DNA from: Silurus meridionalis
Taxonomy: Eukaryota; Chordata; Actinopteri; Siluriformes; Siluridae
Assembly (NCBI RefSeq): GCF_014805685.1
Contig: NC_060890.1
Coordinates: 19,032,500-19,096,499, forward strand
DNA length: 64,000 nt
Direction of reading: 5' to 3'
The notes under the pieces were generated by a model. It saw only the letters and a program-made list of their open reading frames with translations, did not search any database and was not told where the DNA came from. The position numbers were made by a program, and so were the translations under genes. Below are positions 35,952 through 48,474 of this stretch, in pieces (position 1 is the stretch's first letter; every line of letters starts with the position of its first letter).

Positions 35952-38945
35952 GTTTATACTCTTAATATAATATATGAAGAAAGCCAGTATTGCACAACTG
36001 GACCCACAGACTGTGTTTAAGCATGATTTGTTACAAATAAATTATACTAAAATCTTTCATTCATCCTTTTGTCTAGCACCTGTGGCCAGTTTGACAGTTT
36101 TCACTTTGAAGTCCTTTTACTTCTCATCTTGAAAATTGAATTTAAATGACTGATTTGCTTTTATTTTTGCATGTACAGGTTTTGATGTCACTAATCTCCC
36201 AGCATAAATCAGATAGGATTTATGCAAAATGGAATAATGATAGTTTTCAGTTCATATTTCACGCAGATATTTCCCTCAGGTCTTGTGGTGGCTACATTAA
36301 CTGTGCCTTTCTATATTGAGCCCGAAAAATAACCTTCCTCCTTGTAAACTGTAGCACGTCTTCCTGCATTAAATTAACTTTCTCATAAATCCGGTTAAGC
36401 CTTTTTTCGTTTCTTGCCAGATCCCCGGAGTCGTATGTTTAACTTCGAATGCATTCCAAATAGATTTTGTGAACCTTATCGATGCATGGTTTCAGAAATG
36501 ATGCCTTTTAACATTCCTCGTATTCAGGGTTCAGTTGACGAGGGCTTAGCATGTTCCAGGAAGTGCTTCTATTTCAATGCTGCATGAGAGTTCAGAGCAG
36601 GAAAAAAGGATGATTGCAGCTGTGTGTCACACACCTCTTGAAAACGTCCGGGGTCCCACTGATGCATTTTGCAAGTCAATGCTGGTAACACCTATTTTTT
36701 GTTTCTTTCTTAGTGTGTCTCATTTCCATTTGAAAAAAAGGAAATTTTATTTGGCTTTTGATATTGGATCTGTTCAATGCTGCATCCTAGTTAGCATTTG
36801 ATTCTATCCCAAGCTTTAGCAGGGGAAATGTTAGTTTTGTTTTACTCATACAGCTCTCTAAGGTAGTTCTTTATAAACCTGATCACCACAAAGTCTTGTG
36901 TAAATATTTATGAGCAGACAATGATAAGTGATCTTATTTCAAAAAGGAAAACACTTGTCTTTGCCTCCTATCCTTTGCAAGGTGACCATTTTGGTATTTG
37001 ACTGTTGCTTATTGGGTAAGGTAATATAAAAGGAATGTAAATGTATAAAAGACAGGGGTCATTTTAATTCGTAAGGGGTTTCTGTCTTTGTGACCTTTGC
37101 ATTTTTATGCAGAATAGAGCTATTTGAGCAGGGTTTTACACACTTAATAAATTACTTACTTACTTAAGTGAAGTTGTGTCCCCTCTTAAAGCTGCCTTTT
37201 ATTCCCTTTCAAAACCAGCTGCATGCAACAAATGAATGCACTGTGTTGCATTTAAATAGTACAGTACAATGGACAATAGTTTCCATGATGTTGGACTCTA
37301 CAGTGCAATTTATAGGATGTACAATACCCTTAGAGTTTTTTGTGCCGAGATTAATTCTGGCTGTTTTCGGTCCCAAAAATTCCCAGCAAACCTGGATCAA
37401 AGCACATTTAGCCAGACTCTAATTGACTGCATTACAGATGTTCAAAAGCCAGCAGCTCCATTTACTAGACAATAGACTTCCGCATTGTCTTTTATTTCCA
37501 CCACAAAGCATTTCAGAGCGACATTTATGCTATCTACTTCTCCCAAGGGTCCAATTTCAACAGTCTGCCTCACACACAATCTCTGACCTCAATAAGTGTA
37601 AAAAAAAAAAAAAAAAAAAAACATTAAAACAAAGCATTACAATTGTGTTATATGTAAATCAATGCATAAAACCCTAAAAAACAAAAAAAACCAATGCTCA
37701 TTGTAAGGAGAGTGCAAATGAAGGAGTGGAAAAAGAGCTCCAGAGGGAAACGAACTCCTCCACCTTATTACTGCATGCTAAAGCTTCACGTTGGATTAAC
37801 ACTATTACTGCAGTGCTTGAATGAGTAACTTCTCTCAAAGACATGTTACATTGGAGAACTGACAAGACGTGGAGTGATGTCACATCAGCAAGGAGAGCTG
37901 TATTCTAATCAAAATTATGGCTGCCAAAAAAGTTCTTAGCCATCAGGTGCCCAAATCAGAATAAAGAGGAAAGAAGTTGGGGGGAAACATGTAAAATATA
38001 AAGGTGTGTATGCAGTGTGTATGCAGCTCTATCACTCATCTTGTTATGAGGATAGTAAAGGCTAATGCATTTTATGAAATACGCTGAAAACTGTATATCA
38101 CTTTGGTTATGCTGTGATGCCTGTTATGCTATTACACATAGGGCATCACTATGTTTTTTTGTTTAACTAGCTTACCCAACATTATAGTTTATAATATGTA
38201 GTTTATCAGAGCAGGGGAAGCTTTTCAAAGCTGAAACTATTTAAATCATACCTGAGGTCCACCATGTCACAAGGTTTTGCTGTCATTAGTATCAACCATT
38301 AGGTTGCTGGTCAGCTTTGCTACAATGATGTACTTAATGACTTTGCATCAAAGAATGGTCCGGTTTTAAAGAAGTATTTTGTTTGTATGTTGTGGGCTAA
38401 TGTATTTAAAGTACTTATTTATTCGATATGTTTCAAATTTCTTATTGAAAGATAAAGTAAGTGCAGATTGTTGTTGGTTATTTTTCTTTTTAGGTGGCAG
38501 CAGGGAGGGGGCGGGTCATGGCGTAGTTTGACCAGGGAGCAATTAATGATAGAACCGCCAGTGACATTATGTACTGTATATACTGTACATATACCTTAAC
38601 AAGGCTAAGCATTTTCAGTGTCTCATTTAACATTAGTCCAAAAGCATGTTACCCCTTTCTGTCATTGCCCAAGCAGAAAACAATGACAAAACAATGACTA
38701 ACATTGGGCCAACACTGGATGCTATTTTTTTTTAAAACCACATCGTTTTCTTCATTGGGTCAATTCTTTGTTGGGTTTTCGGCCTCAGAGTTTTTATATT
38801 CTGAGGGCCAAGTAGATCAGTAGATCTGAGGGCAAAATAGATTTTAAGCCCATGTCAGTTAGCTATCTGGGATCATTTTGCTAAAAATGTATAATGTAAT
38901 TGTATTTAATATATTTTATACATTTAAACTGTATTATATTTACAT
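35952..38945. other. Non-coding stretch, partly unique-looking
   Basis: No gene seen. About 36130-36560 and 37160-37560 have few repeat signatures and balanced composition, so they may be conserved non-coding DNA. A poly-A run is at 37600-37621. ORFs at 36577-36801, 37168-37422, 37423-37677 and 37698-37883 have no known domain. Confidence 0.45.
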
Positions 38946-38950
38946 GTATT

Positions 38951-39030
38951 TTCTCTCTCTCCTCTCTCTCTCTCTCTCTTTATATATATACACACATATA
39001 TATGTGTGTGGGTTTGGGTGTGGGTGTGTG
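38951..39030. repeat. (TC)n, (TA)n and (TG)n mixed simple repeat
   Basis: Short TC tract, then TATACACACATATATATG, then TGGGTG/TGTG. Confidence 0.85.
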
Positions 39031-39459
39031 TTTATGCTCTATGAAAACTCTTTTTGTGTAGACAAATCCTGATATTTCATTCAGGAGGTGGTAGAGAGAG
39101 ACAGATGGAACTAATAGCGATTTGTTGCCTGCTGTGTGAAAAATCATTTATGCTTAAAGCGTTTTTTAACAAATTCTGCATATAATAGACTTGTTTTAAA
39201 AACACTTTAGTTTACGACCTGGATCTTTTCTCTACTTGTTTTGCATCCTGTACCAACAGGATCTTGTGCTCCCTAATTCATACAGCTGTTTGTTTGAAAA
39301 GGTCATTGTATGAAGGTTTAATATAGAATGCCTATGTCAAGTATTTGGTCTCATCTTGGACATAAATCAGATTCCCTCTGAATAGGAATTTATACATTTT
39401 CATAAGAATTATTTTCTTTTGTTGACCTGGCAACACCACCAAGCCCCCCACCCCACCCC

Positions 39460-39460
<1 letters not shown>
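39031..39460. other. Non-coding stretch
   Basis: No gene seen between the two simple repeats. Confidence 0.5.

Positions 39461-39534
<74 letters not shown>
39461..39534. repeat. (AC)n microsatellite
   Basis: About 37 AC units after a CCCCACCCC tract. The Cys-Val minus-strand ORF is repeat-derived. Confidence 0.97.
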
Positions 39535-39536
<2 letters not shown>

Positions 39537-40737
39537 ACTTTCAGTGCAAAGTTCCTACTTGGAAAATTGAAAAGGTATCAACCAAGCTCAACATTTAATG
39601 TCATGCCAACATGCCCGCTCACACTGCCAACATTTCATAAACTATTACATGACTTTTTTAAAGAGTTTAAATACTTTATAAACTATAATGTTACCATTTT
39701 TTTATTCGAGGCATCAATGACATTAAACTTCTAAGAAAAGTGGATTAAAGATCACTCTTTCACTTTCTCTGTGTATCTCACTCACACACGCACTAACACA
39801 TATACATGAGAAATCCACGTGATAATGAATTTAAGTGCAGTGACGTCTGTAGAGAATGTGCTTTAATTCAGAAAGCTTTCTAAAGCAAGAGTGTTTTTTT
39901 CTATCCGGTGACAGATTTGCGTTGTTTGTTTCATCTAAAGTGCAGTTAAGGATAATAGTGGTAATTTTCTTCTCAGACAACATCCCTGTCATCCAGTGAT
40001 ACCTACAATTTCACGACATATAACAGAGGACATAATTCAGACCATGGAAATGCTGGACCAGGGTTCTGGAAAATTTCCAGGAGAGAAAGCAGCAGCAGTG
40101 ATGTATAGAAGCTGTGACAGAAGCAACCAGAAAGGGTGAAGGAATAAAACGCTTGTTGATAACAGCATAATCATTTTCTTAGAGACAGGGTGTATGTAAG
40201 TCAAACAAGATGTTCTGTGTGAGTGTATGCTCCATTGCTTGCAAGTATGTGTGTATCGTGTGTGTGTGCGTGTCTCCAGGTGTGAAAAACTAATTCTGAT
40301 TTCAACTAATATTGCTTTCATATTATTTATTTCATGTAAAATTTGTTTGGCTATCTGAACAAATATGTAGAGTAAGCAATACTTTTAAAATATTTAAATC
40401 ATTTCTTTTATTTGAGATGAACTAGTCTTTGCTAAGTCATATTTATTTATATAAACTTTACCTGTAGATTTTGACACTATTTTATTTTGTCTTTCACTAC
40501 AATTTTTTGGAGACTGTTGCATGTTTGTGGTCAACCTAGCTGCCCAATGAAGGAATGAACAATGGAGTGAATAATATACTAAATATACCAGGGATGACTA
40601 TGCATAAATTCTTGATCGCATCACATTATTTTAAATAATTACATTACCATTACACGCAAGTATATTTGCACTATATCAGAATTTAAATACTGCCAATAAG
40701 TACACACATCATTCACCTGAGTAAATGTTTTAAAAGG
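39535..40737. other. Non-coding stretch
   Basis: No gene seen. Short (TG) patches occur near 40247-40270. The ORF at 40037-40321 (minus) is unrecognised. Confidence 0.5.
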
Positions 40738-41423
40738 CTCTGGTAAAAGTTAAAGTAGTGACTACTGTTTTTTTTAACGCAAGCTGAAGTAAAGAAGTTT
40801 GGGCTCTGACATTCACTTAAAAAGTAGCCTTTACTACTACTTGTTTCAGTGTCATGCTGGTAACTGGACCTCACATCATATTCATATATTAATACAAAAG
40901 AATTTATAAAAAGTTATTATTAATTCTATTACCTAATGAATGTATTCAGGCTGAACAACCACCATATAGAACACAAGCAAAGAAAAGATAATGATGATCA
41001 GGTGAGTCTCTGTTCTCAGACATGTTTACATCGCTGACTCCCTCTGTCTCACCCACGTTAACCCCATACTTCTTGCTGCCTTCTACCTTGCTTATTGTTA
41101 GCTTTGTATACTAGCTTATACAGTATCTGTGGTGCGTGATAGTAAGTTGAAAAATTTGCACAATAACAAGAAATAATTCGATGGGCTGAAGATGGTGTGC
41201 AATGAGAAGAAAAAATATTGATTATGTTACCAAATAGATTAAAACTAAAGTAATGAGCCTGGTTTGAAAAGGTAAGAAGTAAAACATTTTTTTTGTGTAA
41301 AAAAATATAATGAGTGAAGTAAAAGTTGTCAGAAAAATAAATAGTGAAGTAAAGAACTAATACCAGAAAAATATACTTAAGTATAGTAATGAATTATTTG
41401 TCCTTTGTTACTTCCTATCTCTG
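40738..41423 (-). mobile_element. hAT (Tol2-like) transposon copy, opposite orientation to 5333-5890
   Basis: The right end, ...TTTGTTACTTCCTATCTCTG at 41423, is the complement of the Tol2-like terminus. Sub-terminal words (TATACTTAAGTATAGTAAT, AAAGTAAAGAACTAATACC) match the left end of the copy at 5333. The middle (about 40930-41075) aligns to 5700-5850 in reverse. The left border near 40738 (CTCTGGTAAAAGTTAAAGTA) is a diverged second terminus. It is non-autonomous, and the ORF remnant 41073-40946 has lost its start codon. The TSD is not convincing. Confidence 0.7.
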
Positions 41424-42149
41424 TCAATAATCAATGCAGCCCTATGTCATTATAGTAGTCATAAACTAAAGGAGATCTAAAGAAGCAAAGAAAGGAAAAT
41501 GCAATAAAGAATTTTTTTATTTTTTATGAAAAACAACCACAAAAGCAAGCAAGGTTGGAGAAGCAACTGAAACTCAATGAACAAAGTGCTAGGCTAGGAT
41601 TTGCTGGGAATCTTAGACATGAAAAGCAAAATAAGCCTAGGAAAAGCTAAGAATGGCTGAGAATATTGGACATATAATGAAAAAAACGTGCTGTTTGATT
41701 GACTTTTAGGTGCTTATTTACTTAACGTCATTATTTACCTAATTTAATGATTCAACTTAGAAGATGCTGGGGGAACATACAAAGGTAACAAATATTGTAT
41801 AAAACAAAACAAGTGTGCAAATGTAGAACAGAAAATGGCACAGAGAACAAAATAACAAATTTTAAATGTACATGAGAGAGTGCTCTGGTGGCTTTGAGGA
41901 GATTAGTTCAAGATAGTCATGATAAAAGGTGCCCTCTGGTAGTCTTAAAGGAAATGTGTGTCCAAGATAGGATAATTTATCTATTATGTCCAAGATAAGA
42001 TTATTTTTGTCTATAGCAATTATCTGAGGCATTTTCATACATATTATTTTGAACAAATATAATGATTTTAATTCACATCTATGCATTATCCAGGCAGAAG
42101 TTTAAATATTGCATGCTAGGCTTGTTAGGCCACAGACAAACATCAACAT
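41424..42149. other. Non-coding stretch
   Basis: No gene seen. The ORF at 41862-42086 (minus) is unrecognised. Confidence 0.5.
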
Positions 42150-42317
42150 TATCGTCCCTACATTGGCTTCCTGTTATATTTTGAATAGACTACAAACTAC
42201 TACTTCTTACTTATAAAGCACTAGATGGTTTGACTGTTGATTTCTGTAAAGCTGCTTTGAGACAATGTCTGTTGTGAAAAGCTCTATAGAAATAAACTTG
42301 ACTTGACTTGACTTGAC
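42150..42317 (+). mobile_element. L2-like LINE fragment with tail
   Basis: CTACATTGGCTTCCTGTTAT begins the C-terminal ORF2 stretch L.WLPV.F.IDYKLLLLTYKAL. It then jumps to TGTAAAGCTGCTTTGAGACA and AAAGCTCTATAGAAATAAAC, ending in four TTGAC units. The internal part between them is deleted. Confidence 0.75.
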
Positions 42318-43526
42318 AAACAGTCTATTCTTTATTCCAAGACTCAAAATTACACTTTTAATTTTGGTAAAATCCACATGGTGAATACAGCAATATTAGC
42401 ATGAAAGAAAATTATCTAAGTGTCTCGGTTTATTTTTTGTAATCAAGCAGTTTCACAGTTACTGTTAATGAACAACAAACCTTGTAACATATACATTAAA
42501 CCGAGTATGACGAGTAACAGGATTAATATTGATGTTTTACACATCGTCATCTTCATCATCATCACATTTACATTTGAGTTCACAATCAATTTTAAATTGT
42601 CATTTGGCAAACTGGCAATTTGGTTTTTGGTGGTATTGATGTCTATGATGATAATGATTAACTTTCTCATTAATCTCTGGAAAGAAAACTAAAATTTTAT
42701 TGGTCATTGCATTGCAATCATTATCTCCATTTCTTGTGTAATCAGCACAAGCAATTCAGTGAGTACTAATGGTGCGTTTTTTTTTGTTTTGTTTTCATAA
42801 CGCTTTGCCATTATCATTGGAGGCTTAACTCTCATGAAAGCACAGAACCCCACTGGAATTTGATGAATTCTTAAGGACTGTCCAGATTCTTCCATTTCAC
42901 AGCTCTGATTACTGGCACACCATAGGTCATTAAAGTGCAGTAAAGGAGGGGACCTGGGGGCTTTATCCAATTAAGTCCAAAACAGGAAGAGGAATAAATG
43001 TCAAACAAATCAGAAGAATTGAAATACCCAAATATGAGAATAAAAATATATGCCAGCATGCATGTATGAAATCACTGAACAAACAGCTTGAACCTGAGCA
43101 GCTGACTATTAAGTGGTGTGAAATTTGAGTTCTTGGAGAAGTTCAGTTTTTTATTTGGTGACTTATTAGATATTATATTAAATATTAGATATAAAGCATC
43201 CATAGCAAAAAAGCTGTATAATAAAAAGGGTTCATATGGAAAATAGCTGGCTAAACAATCACATATGGCATAAAAGATAATAATCACATTAAAACATTTG
43301 TTTTTACATGATCACTCATGCTCATGCTTGCCAGAGAAATCTAATCTCCTATTTCACAGCTGAACAGAAATAGCATCTGTTGTGCTGCTTTAGACCGACT
43401 GTTAAAGAGTGCACAAGAATCCTACCATCTCCTACTGAGTGCCTTAAAGTGCCAGAGACAAACAGAAAGCCAATAGCACTGTTGATTGTGTACAATGGAA
43501 TTGCAGCAAAAGATGAAGAGAGACAC

Positions 43527-43528
<2 letters not shown>
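42318..43528. other. Non-coding stretch
   Basis: AT-rich. ORFs on both strands near 42420-42690 and 42704-43287 lack known motifs. Confidence 0.5.

Positions 43529-43581
<53 letters not shown>
43529..43581. repeat. (AG)n microsatellite
   Basis: About 26 AG units. Confidence 0.97.
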
Positions 43582-43584
<3 letters not shown>

Positions 43585-43744
43585 GTTAAATGGTAGCTGT
43601 TCTCAGCTGTTTCCTGCTCTAGATTGTTCAAAATGAGCTGCTGAAGCTTGCCCTTTTTCTGAGTAAAAGGACATAAATTCAACATGTATACAGTAAAACA
43701 TGATGTGGCACAATGCTAGGGGGTGAAATAACTAATGGCAGGGT

Positions 43745-44035
43745 TCAATTAATTTTACTTCAAATATTTTTTATTTAATTTGCACTATCAACAATGAACA
43801 TTGCCTCAAAGCAGCTTTACATAAATAAAGTGGTTATAAAGTTGTAGAAAAGAATGTACACATGTTCCTTATAGATATATGTTTATCCCTAATAGGCAAG
43901 CCAGTGCCGATTGTGGCCAAGAAAAACTCCCTGAGACCGTATGAGGAAGAAACCATGAAAGAAACCAGAATCGAAAGGGAACCCATCCTCATCTGGGTGG
44001 CACCGAATGTCCATTCATTACAGTTCTGGAGTTGT
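43745..44035 (-). mobile_element. L2-like LINE 3' region fragment
   Basis: CATTGCCTCAAAGCAGCTTT is the complement of the terminal words at 42255-42275. The following AAGAAAAACTCCCTGAGACC, GAGGAAGAAACCATGA and AAGGGAACCCATCCTCATCT blocks are a well-known fish repeat adjoining it. The ORF at 43862-44044 lies within this repeat and is not a gene. Confidence 0.65.
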
Positions 44036-44927
44036 TTGACGTGACCTGATGCAAATCAAACATATTATTACTAACCCACTGGTTATTGTTTTCTAATAAC
44101 TTAACATAATAAAATAAGCTTTACTGATTGTTATCAAAATTCTTGTTCTTGTTCTTCTTGACAGTTCTTGTTATTATAAGTAATAAGCAGTTGTTCTCTC
44201 ACTGGTCTCTTTTTTCTTTTCTCCTGTGAAATTCATAAGACAAACAATTCAGGGTGCCACCACCACAACCAAGTCAAGTTCTTCTTGTTCCTACTTTGCC
44301 TGCCTAAAGCAGCCAATATGTTAAGAAATATTCTTCCTAGTTAAGAGAATAGTACAGACTAAATCACCATTAGTTATAATTAAAAATCATTGCCTCTTGA
44401 ATACACATAAGCAAGAGGATGAGATTTTTTACTCTCTTAATACAGACCTAATATAACTGGTTTAAATACTATATGTTTTAGGTTTACTCTTGAAGATGTT
44501 AATAAAACATGATCCATGTGCTCCGAAGGCAGTAAAACATTCAGGATCCTTACTGTCTCGTCTGACTCATGAATTAGCAACAAAAAATAAATGCACATAA
44601 GATTAAAAACTACCCAAATTAATTATAATTAAACATAAGAAGCTGACATCTAAAACAGATGCACCAGAAATGTTAATATGAAATATTAACTTTGTCATTG
44701 CATAGTACAGGTACACAGCAACAAAATGCAGTTTAGCATCTACAGTAGAAGTGCAAATAGTAGCAATTGTGCAAATTGACAAGTGCAGATAAATATGTAG
44801 TATATGTAAAGTACGTAATATATAATAGAAAAATTTACCATTTTAGATAATGATCAAATAAAAAGAGAAAAAATGTGGAAAAAAATAAGAAAATAAGCTA
44901 TAAAGAAATAAAAATTAAAATAAATAC

Positions 44928-44930
<3 letters not shown>
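44036..44930. other. Non-coding stretch
   Basis: AT-rich, no gene seen. Confidence 0.5.

Positions 44931-44997
<67 letters not shown>
44931..44997. repeat. (TA)n microsatellite
   Basis: About 66 bp of pure TA. Confidence 0.97.
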
Positions 44998-44998
<1 letters not shown>

Positions 44999-45469
44999 GT
45001 TGCACAGATTATTCAAATCACTGTACTATTAAACAAACAAAACAAATCACAAGTACATTCAATAATGTAATTCCTGTCTAAGCCAGTTTAAAAAAAAAGT
45101 AAATAAAATCGACACTAAATAAACTATAAAGAGCAAAGGTCATTGTTGAATGCAGCAGGTCAGGCTACAGTAGAATCAATAAGAACTTTAACATTCAACA
45201 CCTTGGATATATTAAAGAATATGCTTCAGACTGTTATCTGAAACACTTTCAGAAAGGAAGAGTGCAAATTTTTCAGGAGGTCCATCCCAAAAGGCCATGA
45301 CATATACCCTACTACATACAATGGATTTGGTGACATTTACCTCTCAAATCTTCACTCCGATCACGTCCAGTTCCTTCGGTTTCCCAAAGTTATTGATGAT
45401 TTGCTTCAGATTAGCGTTTTCTGATGAATTTGAACAGGTAATTAGCTGTTTGTTGTTTGATTTCATGAT

Positions 45470-45542
45470 TTCACTCTACTGTACGGTGTCCTTGAGTGTT
45501 TTAAAACGCACCTTAAATAAAATGTATTATTATTATTATTAC

Positions 45543-45573
<31 letters not shown>

Positions 45574-45595
45574 ATTATTATTATAATTATTAATA
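45470..45595 (+). repeat. LINE-type 3' end with an (ATT)n tail
   Basis: TGTACGGTGTCCTTGAGTGT and CACCTTAAATAAAATGTATT followed by about 20 ATT units: the common 3' end of fish L2-type repeats, with the trimer as tail. Confidence 0.6.
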
Positions 45596-46700
45596 TTAAC
45601 CCATGTAAACTAAATCTTTATGGAGCTCGCTTTCTGCACCGGAGCATTGTCATTTTACAACTAGTTTAGGTCTCTTAATTAAAGGGAAAATTTTATGCTA
45701 TAGCATCCAAAAACCCTTTGTGGTAACTGAGTACTTTTTCTATATGTAGGTCTAGAAATATCATGGAAAGTGTCAACATGATGATTAGTAGGTAAAAAAT
45801 GTATTACCATTTTTTACTTATTATATCTTGTCATTCAACATTATACAATACTGCAAACTGTATTATACACATTTTCCTACTGTTTCCTGTTAAAGCTGTT
45901 ACCTGCCTGTCACTCTTGTTGAAGTCAAGCACAGGGCATGTTATCAAATCACACACCAAATAATGTTGCATTGTGTGTGTTGTCAAAAAAGAGCGAATTT
46001 GTATGACATTTTTCAGCGATGTCATATCTCAGGGGAAAAAAGTGAGAGACTTTCCATCAGTAAATCTGGAAGCGTGAAAACACTTCGGGCCAATATTACA
46101 GATTTCCAGTTCACACCCTTGTCAAAAATAAGAGGTGCAAGCAGGGGGCTATCGTCATGTACCGGACAATATGATGGGGCTGTTGTGTTGCTGAGAGATT
46201 TTTAACACATGACTTCAATAATACTGAATTAAATGCAAGATAAATTAGAATTTACTTGTATTTGCCTGTATGAAGGTATCTTCTCCTGATGTTTGAGGTA
46301 GTAAAAGGCAAAGAAGGACACAATTAAATTGTATACTTACTTTAATGCTATCAACATGATAGTAATCTATTAAATGCAACTATATACATTCATACCCCAC
46401 TTCAGCAGAATAAGGTATTTTAGAGTCTTAGATGTATGGTAGACCAGTTTAAATTTCATTATTTGTTTTAGCAAAACAGAACTTTTAAAAAGGTAGGTTG
46501 CAGTAAAAAAGCCTGCGGTGGGATTTTAGCACTTGTATCTTGGCCCACATACTGTCCAATTGACGTTTTGGTGTAAAAGAGTAAAATAAGTGCAGGCATG
46601 GGTCTTGCAAGTAGCTTAGCCACTGTGTAAGATCGATTTTGCCACTACTGTCTCGGCATCACCCCAGGAATATAGAAAGCTTTGCTATCTATCAATCTGC
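45596..46700. other. Non-coding stretch
   Basis: No gene recognised. The ORF at 45963-46205 (80 codons) shows no known domain and has no partner exon I can support. Confidence 0.5.
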
Positions 46701-46703
46701 CTA

Positions 46704-46767
<64 letters not shown>
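46701..46767. repeat. (CTGT)n microsatellite
   Basis: About 16 tetramers, preceded by CTAT variants. Confidence 0.97.
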
Positions 46768-46768
<1 letters not shown>

Positions 46769-47540
46769 GTGATGTCTTATTGACATATAAATACTTTTTT
46801 TTATTAAAATGGCAACAAAAACACATCAGTTAATAATGTCTTGTTTATATTTAAGATAACCAATCCTTGAATCTTGTTTCCTTCTAAATCATCTACATTC
46901 TCTGACAAGATTGATCTTTGTAACTCCTTCTTATTATGTATACTTAGTTTCATCTGATAAATTAGGCCTAAAGCAGTTACCTGAATAATGAGCAATGACA
47001 TCTTTCTGAAAAGCATCAAAGAAAAACATGGTTAATCGTAAAACCCTTCAAAGAGGTTTGGAGAGCAGATGGTAAATTTGTCTACAAGAAAAAAACAAAA
47101 GATTTAAAAACAACTGGTAATGGGAATGTAAATACACAGGCTAATGAGTCTTTAAAGAGAAACAGGTGCAGCTGGTAATAAGAAGGCTGGTGATGTTGAA
47201 ATGTTTTTCTTAAACTGAATAGTTCATACATATTTGAGAATGTTGAAAAGGAATTTAAGGCAAAATGTCTGCTAATTCTGTGTCAGATCTTGTATCATTA
47301 CTCACTAATTTATATTAAAATATATTATATATTATATGCCTATTATATAGGCATTGTGCCACAGCAGCTCTACAGAAATAAAAAAAGAAAATTAATTAAT
47401 AATTAAATAAATTAATTGCTTAATTAATTAATAATTTATAAATTAGTTTGTCTAATTGTTCACATTTATGTTCATACATATTGTATTTCTTTCTTTTCAC
47501 CTATTTATTTCTATAATGGTTAAGAACAACGTTTTGTATA
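46768..47540. other. Non-coding stretch
   Basis: AT-rich, with (TTAA)-rich DNA near 47390-47450 and a diverged GCAGCTCTACAGAAATAAA L2-like word at about 47365. No gene seen. Confidence 0.5.
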
Positions 47541-48311
47541 CACTACCAGTCAAGGTTTTAAAACACTCTTTGTGTTTCCACATTTTTCCAAGTTTTGTTA
47601 AAAGTCAAGCACTTCAAGCACAAAGAATAACCTGAAATGTTAAAAAGGTAGGTGCTAAACTTGCAGGGGTAAGAAAAAATATTAAGGCTAATAAGAATTT
47701 TGTTAGTTATTAAAAATACCTTCTTTTAGGATAGAAGTAATAGGTTAACAACAGTAAGAAAGTCATTTGCTTACATGGCCAAATAAGAAAATGAGGCTTT
47801 CCTGGGCCACAAAGCACCTCCAATAGATTGCTGAAAAGTGGAGAAAGGCAGTTTGGGTGAAATCATAATGATCTGGAGCTCTTTTGTTGGATCCAGGGTT
47901 AGAGTCTTGTACAGAGTGAGTGGCACCTTGAACCAAAACTACTATCACAGCATTTTTGCATTACCATGCAATACCTTCTGGTATACACTTAGTTGAACAG
48001 GGGTTCATTCTACAGCAAGATAATAACCCAAAACATGCCTCCAGGTTGAGTCAGAACTATCTTAATAGACTTTAAATCATGGAATGGCTAGTACCATCTC
48101 CATCATAAATGAACTGGATAAAAGCAAAGCATCACCTTTGAGGAAAAAGTCTGTAATGTTGGGAAGAACATTTAGAACCATATTTAATTTTCATTGCAAA
48201 ATGCCAAAAGTCTGTTCGGTTATACCCGCTGAAGGTGGCTAATTCAAAGAGGGAAAATGTTTGATAAAATTTTGTTAAACAAATTTAAACTAAAACTTTT
48301 GACCAGTAGTG
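47541..48311 (+). mobile_element. Tc1-like element, internally deleted (771 bp)
   Basis: CACTACCAGTCAAGGTTTTA at the left (TA at 47539-47540). At the right is the complement ...AAACTTTTGACCAGTAGTG, with TA at 48312-48313. Inside are transposase remains without an intact frame: GTLNQNYYHSI (about 47915-47950), ILQQDNNPKHASRL (about 48008-48050). The second catalytic Asp (GAT 48019-48021) survives. The N-terminal DNA-binding part and the first catalytic segment are deleted. Confidence 0.85.
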
Positions 48312-48474
48312 TATATGCTGTATTATGGTATATAGTTACAGCTCTACTATAAAGACCATCATATACAGAAGGATTAACAGAGACACCTGACCAAAATCGC
48401 ACAGCCTAGTGAGCTATCTGGAAGCACAATATCATTGCCCACTGTTGCGTAAACAAAATAAATGTTATAAATTA

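Noticed and set aside
42420..42692. 90-codon hydrophobic ORF considered as a small membrane protein
   Set aside because: Low-complexity AT-rich codons, an opposite-strand ORF of similar length, no homologue recognised.
43862..44044. 60-codon ORF with charged C-terminal part
   Set aside because: It lies within a known L2-linked repeat sequence that is non-coding.
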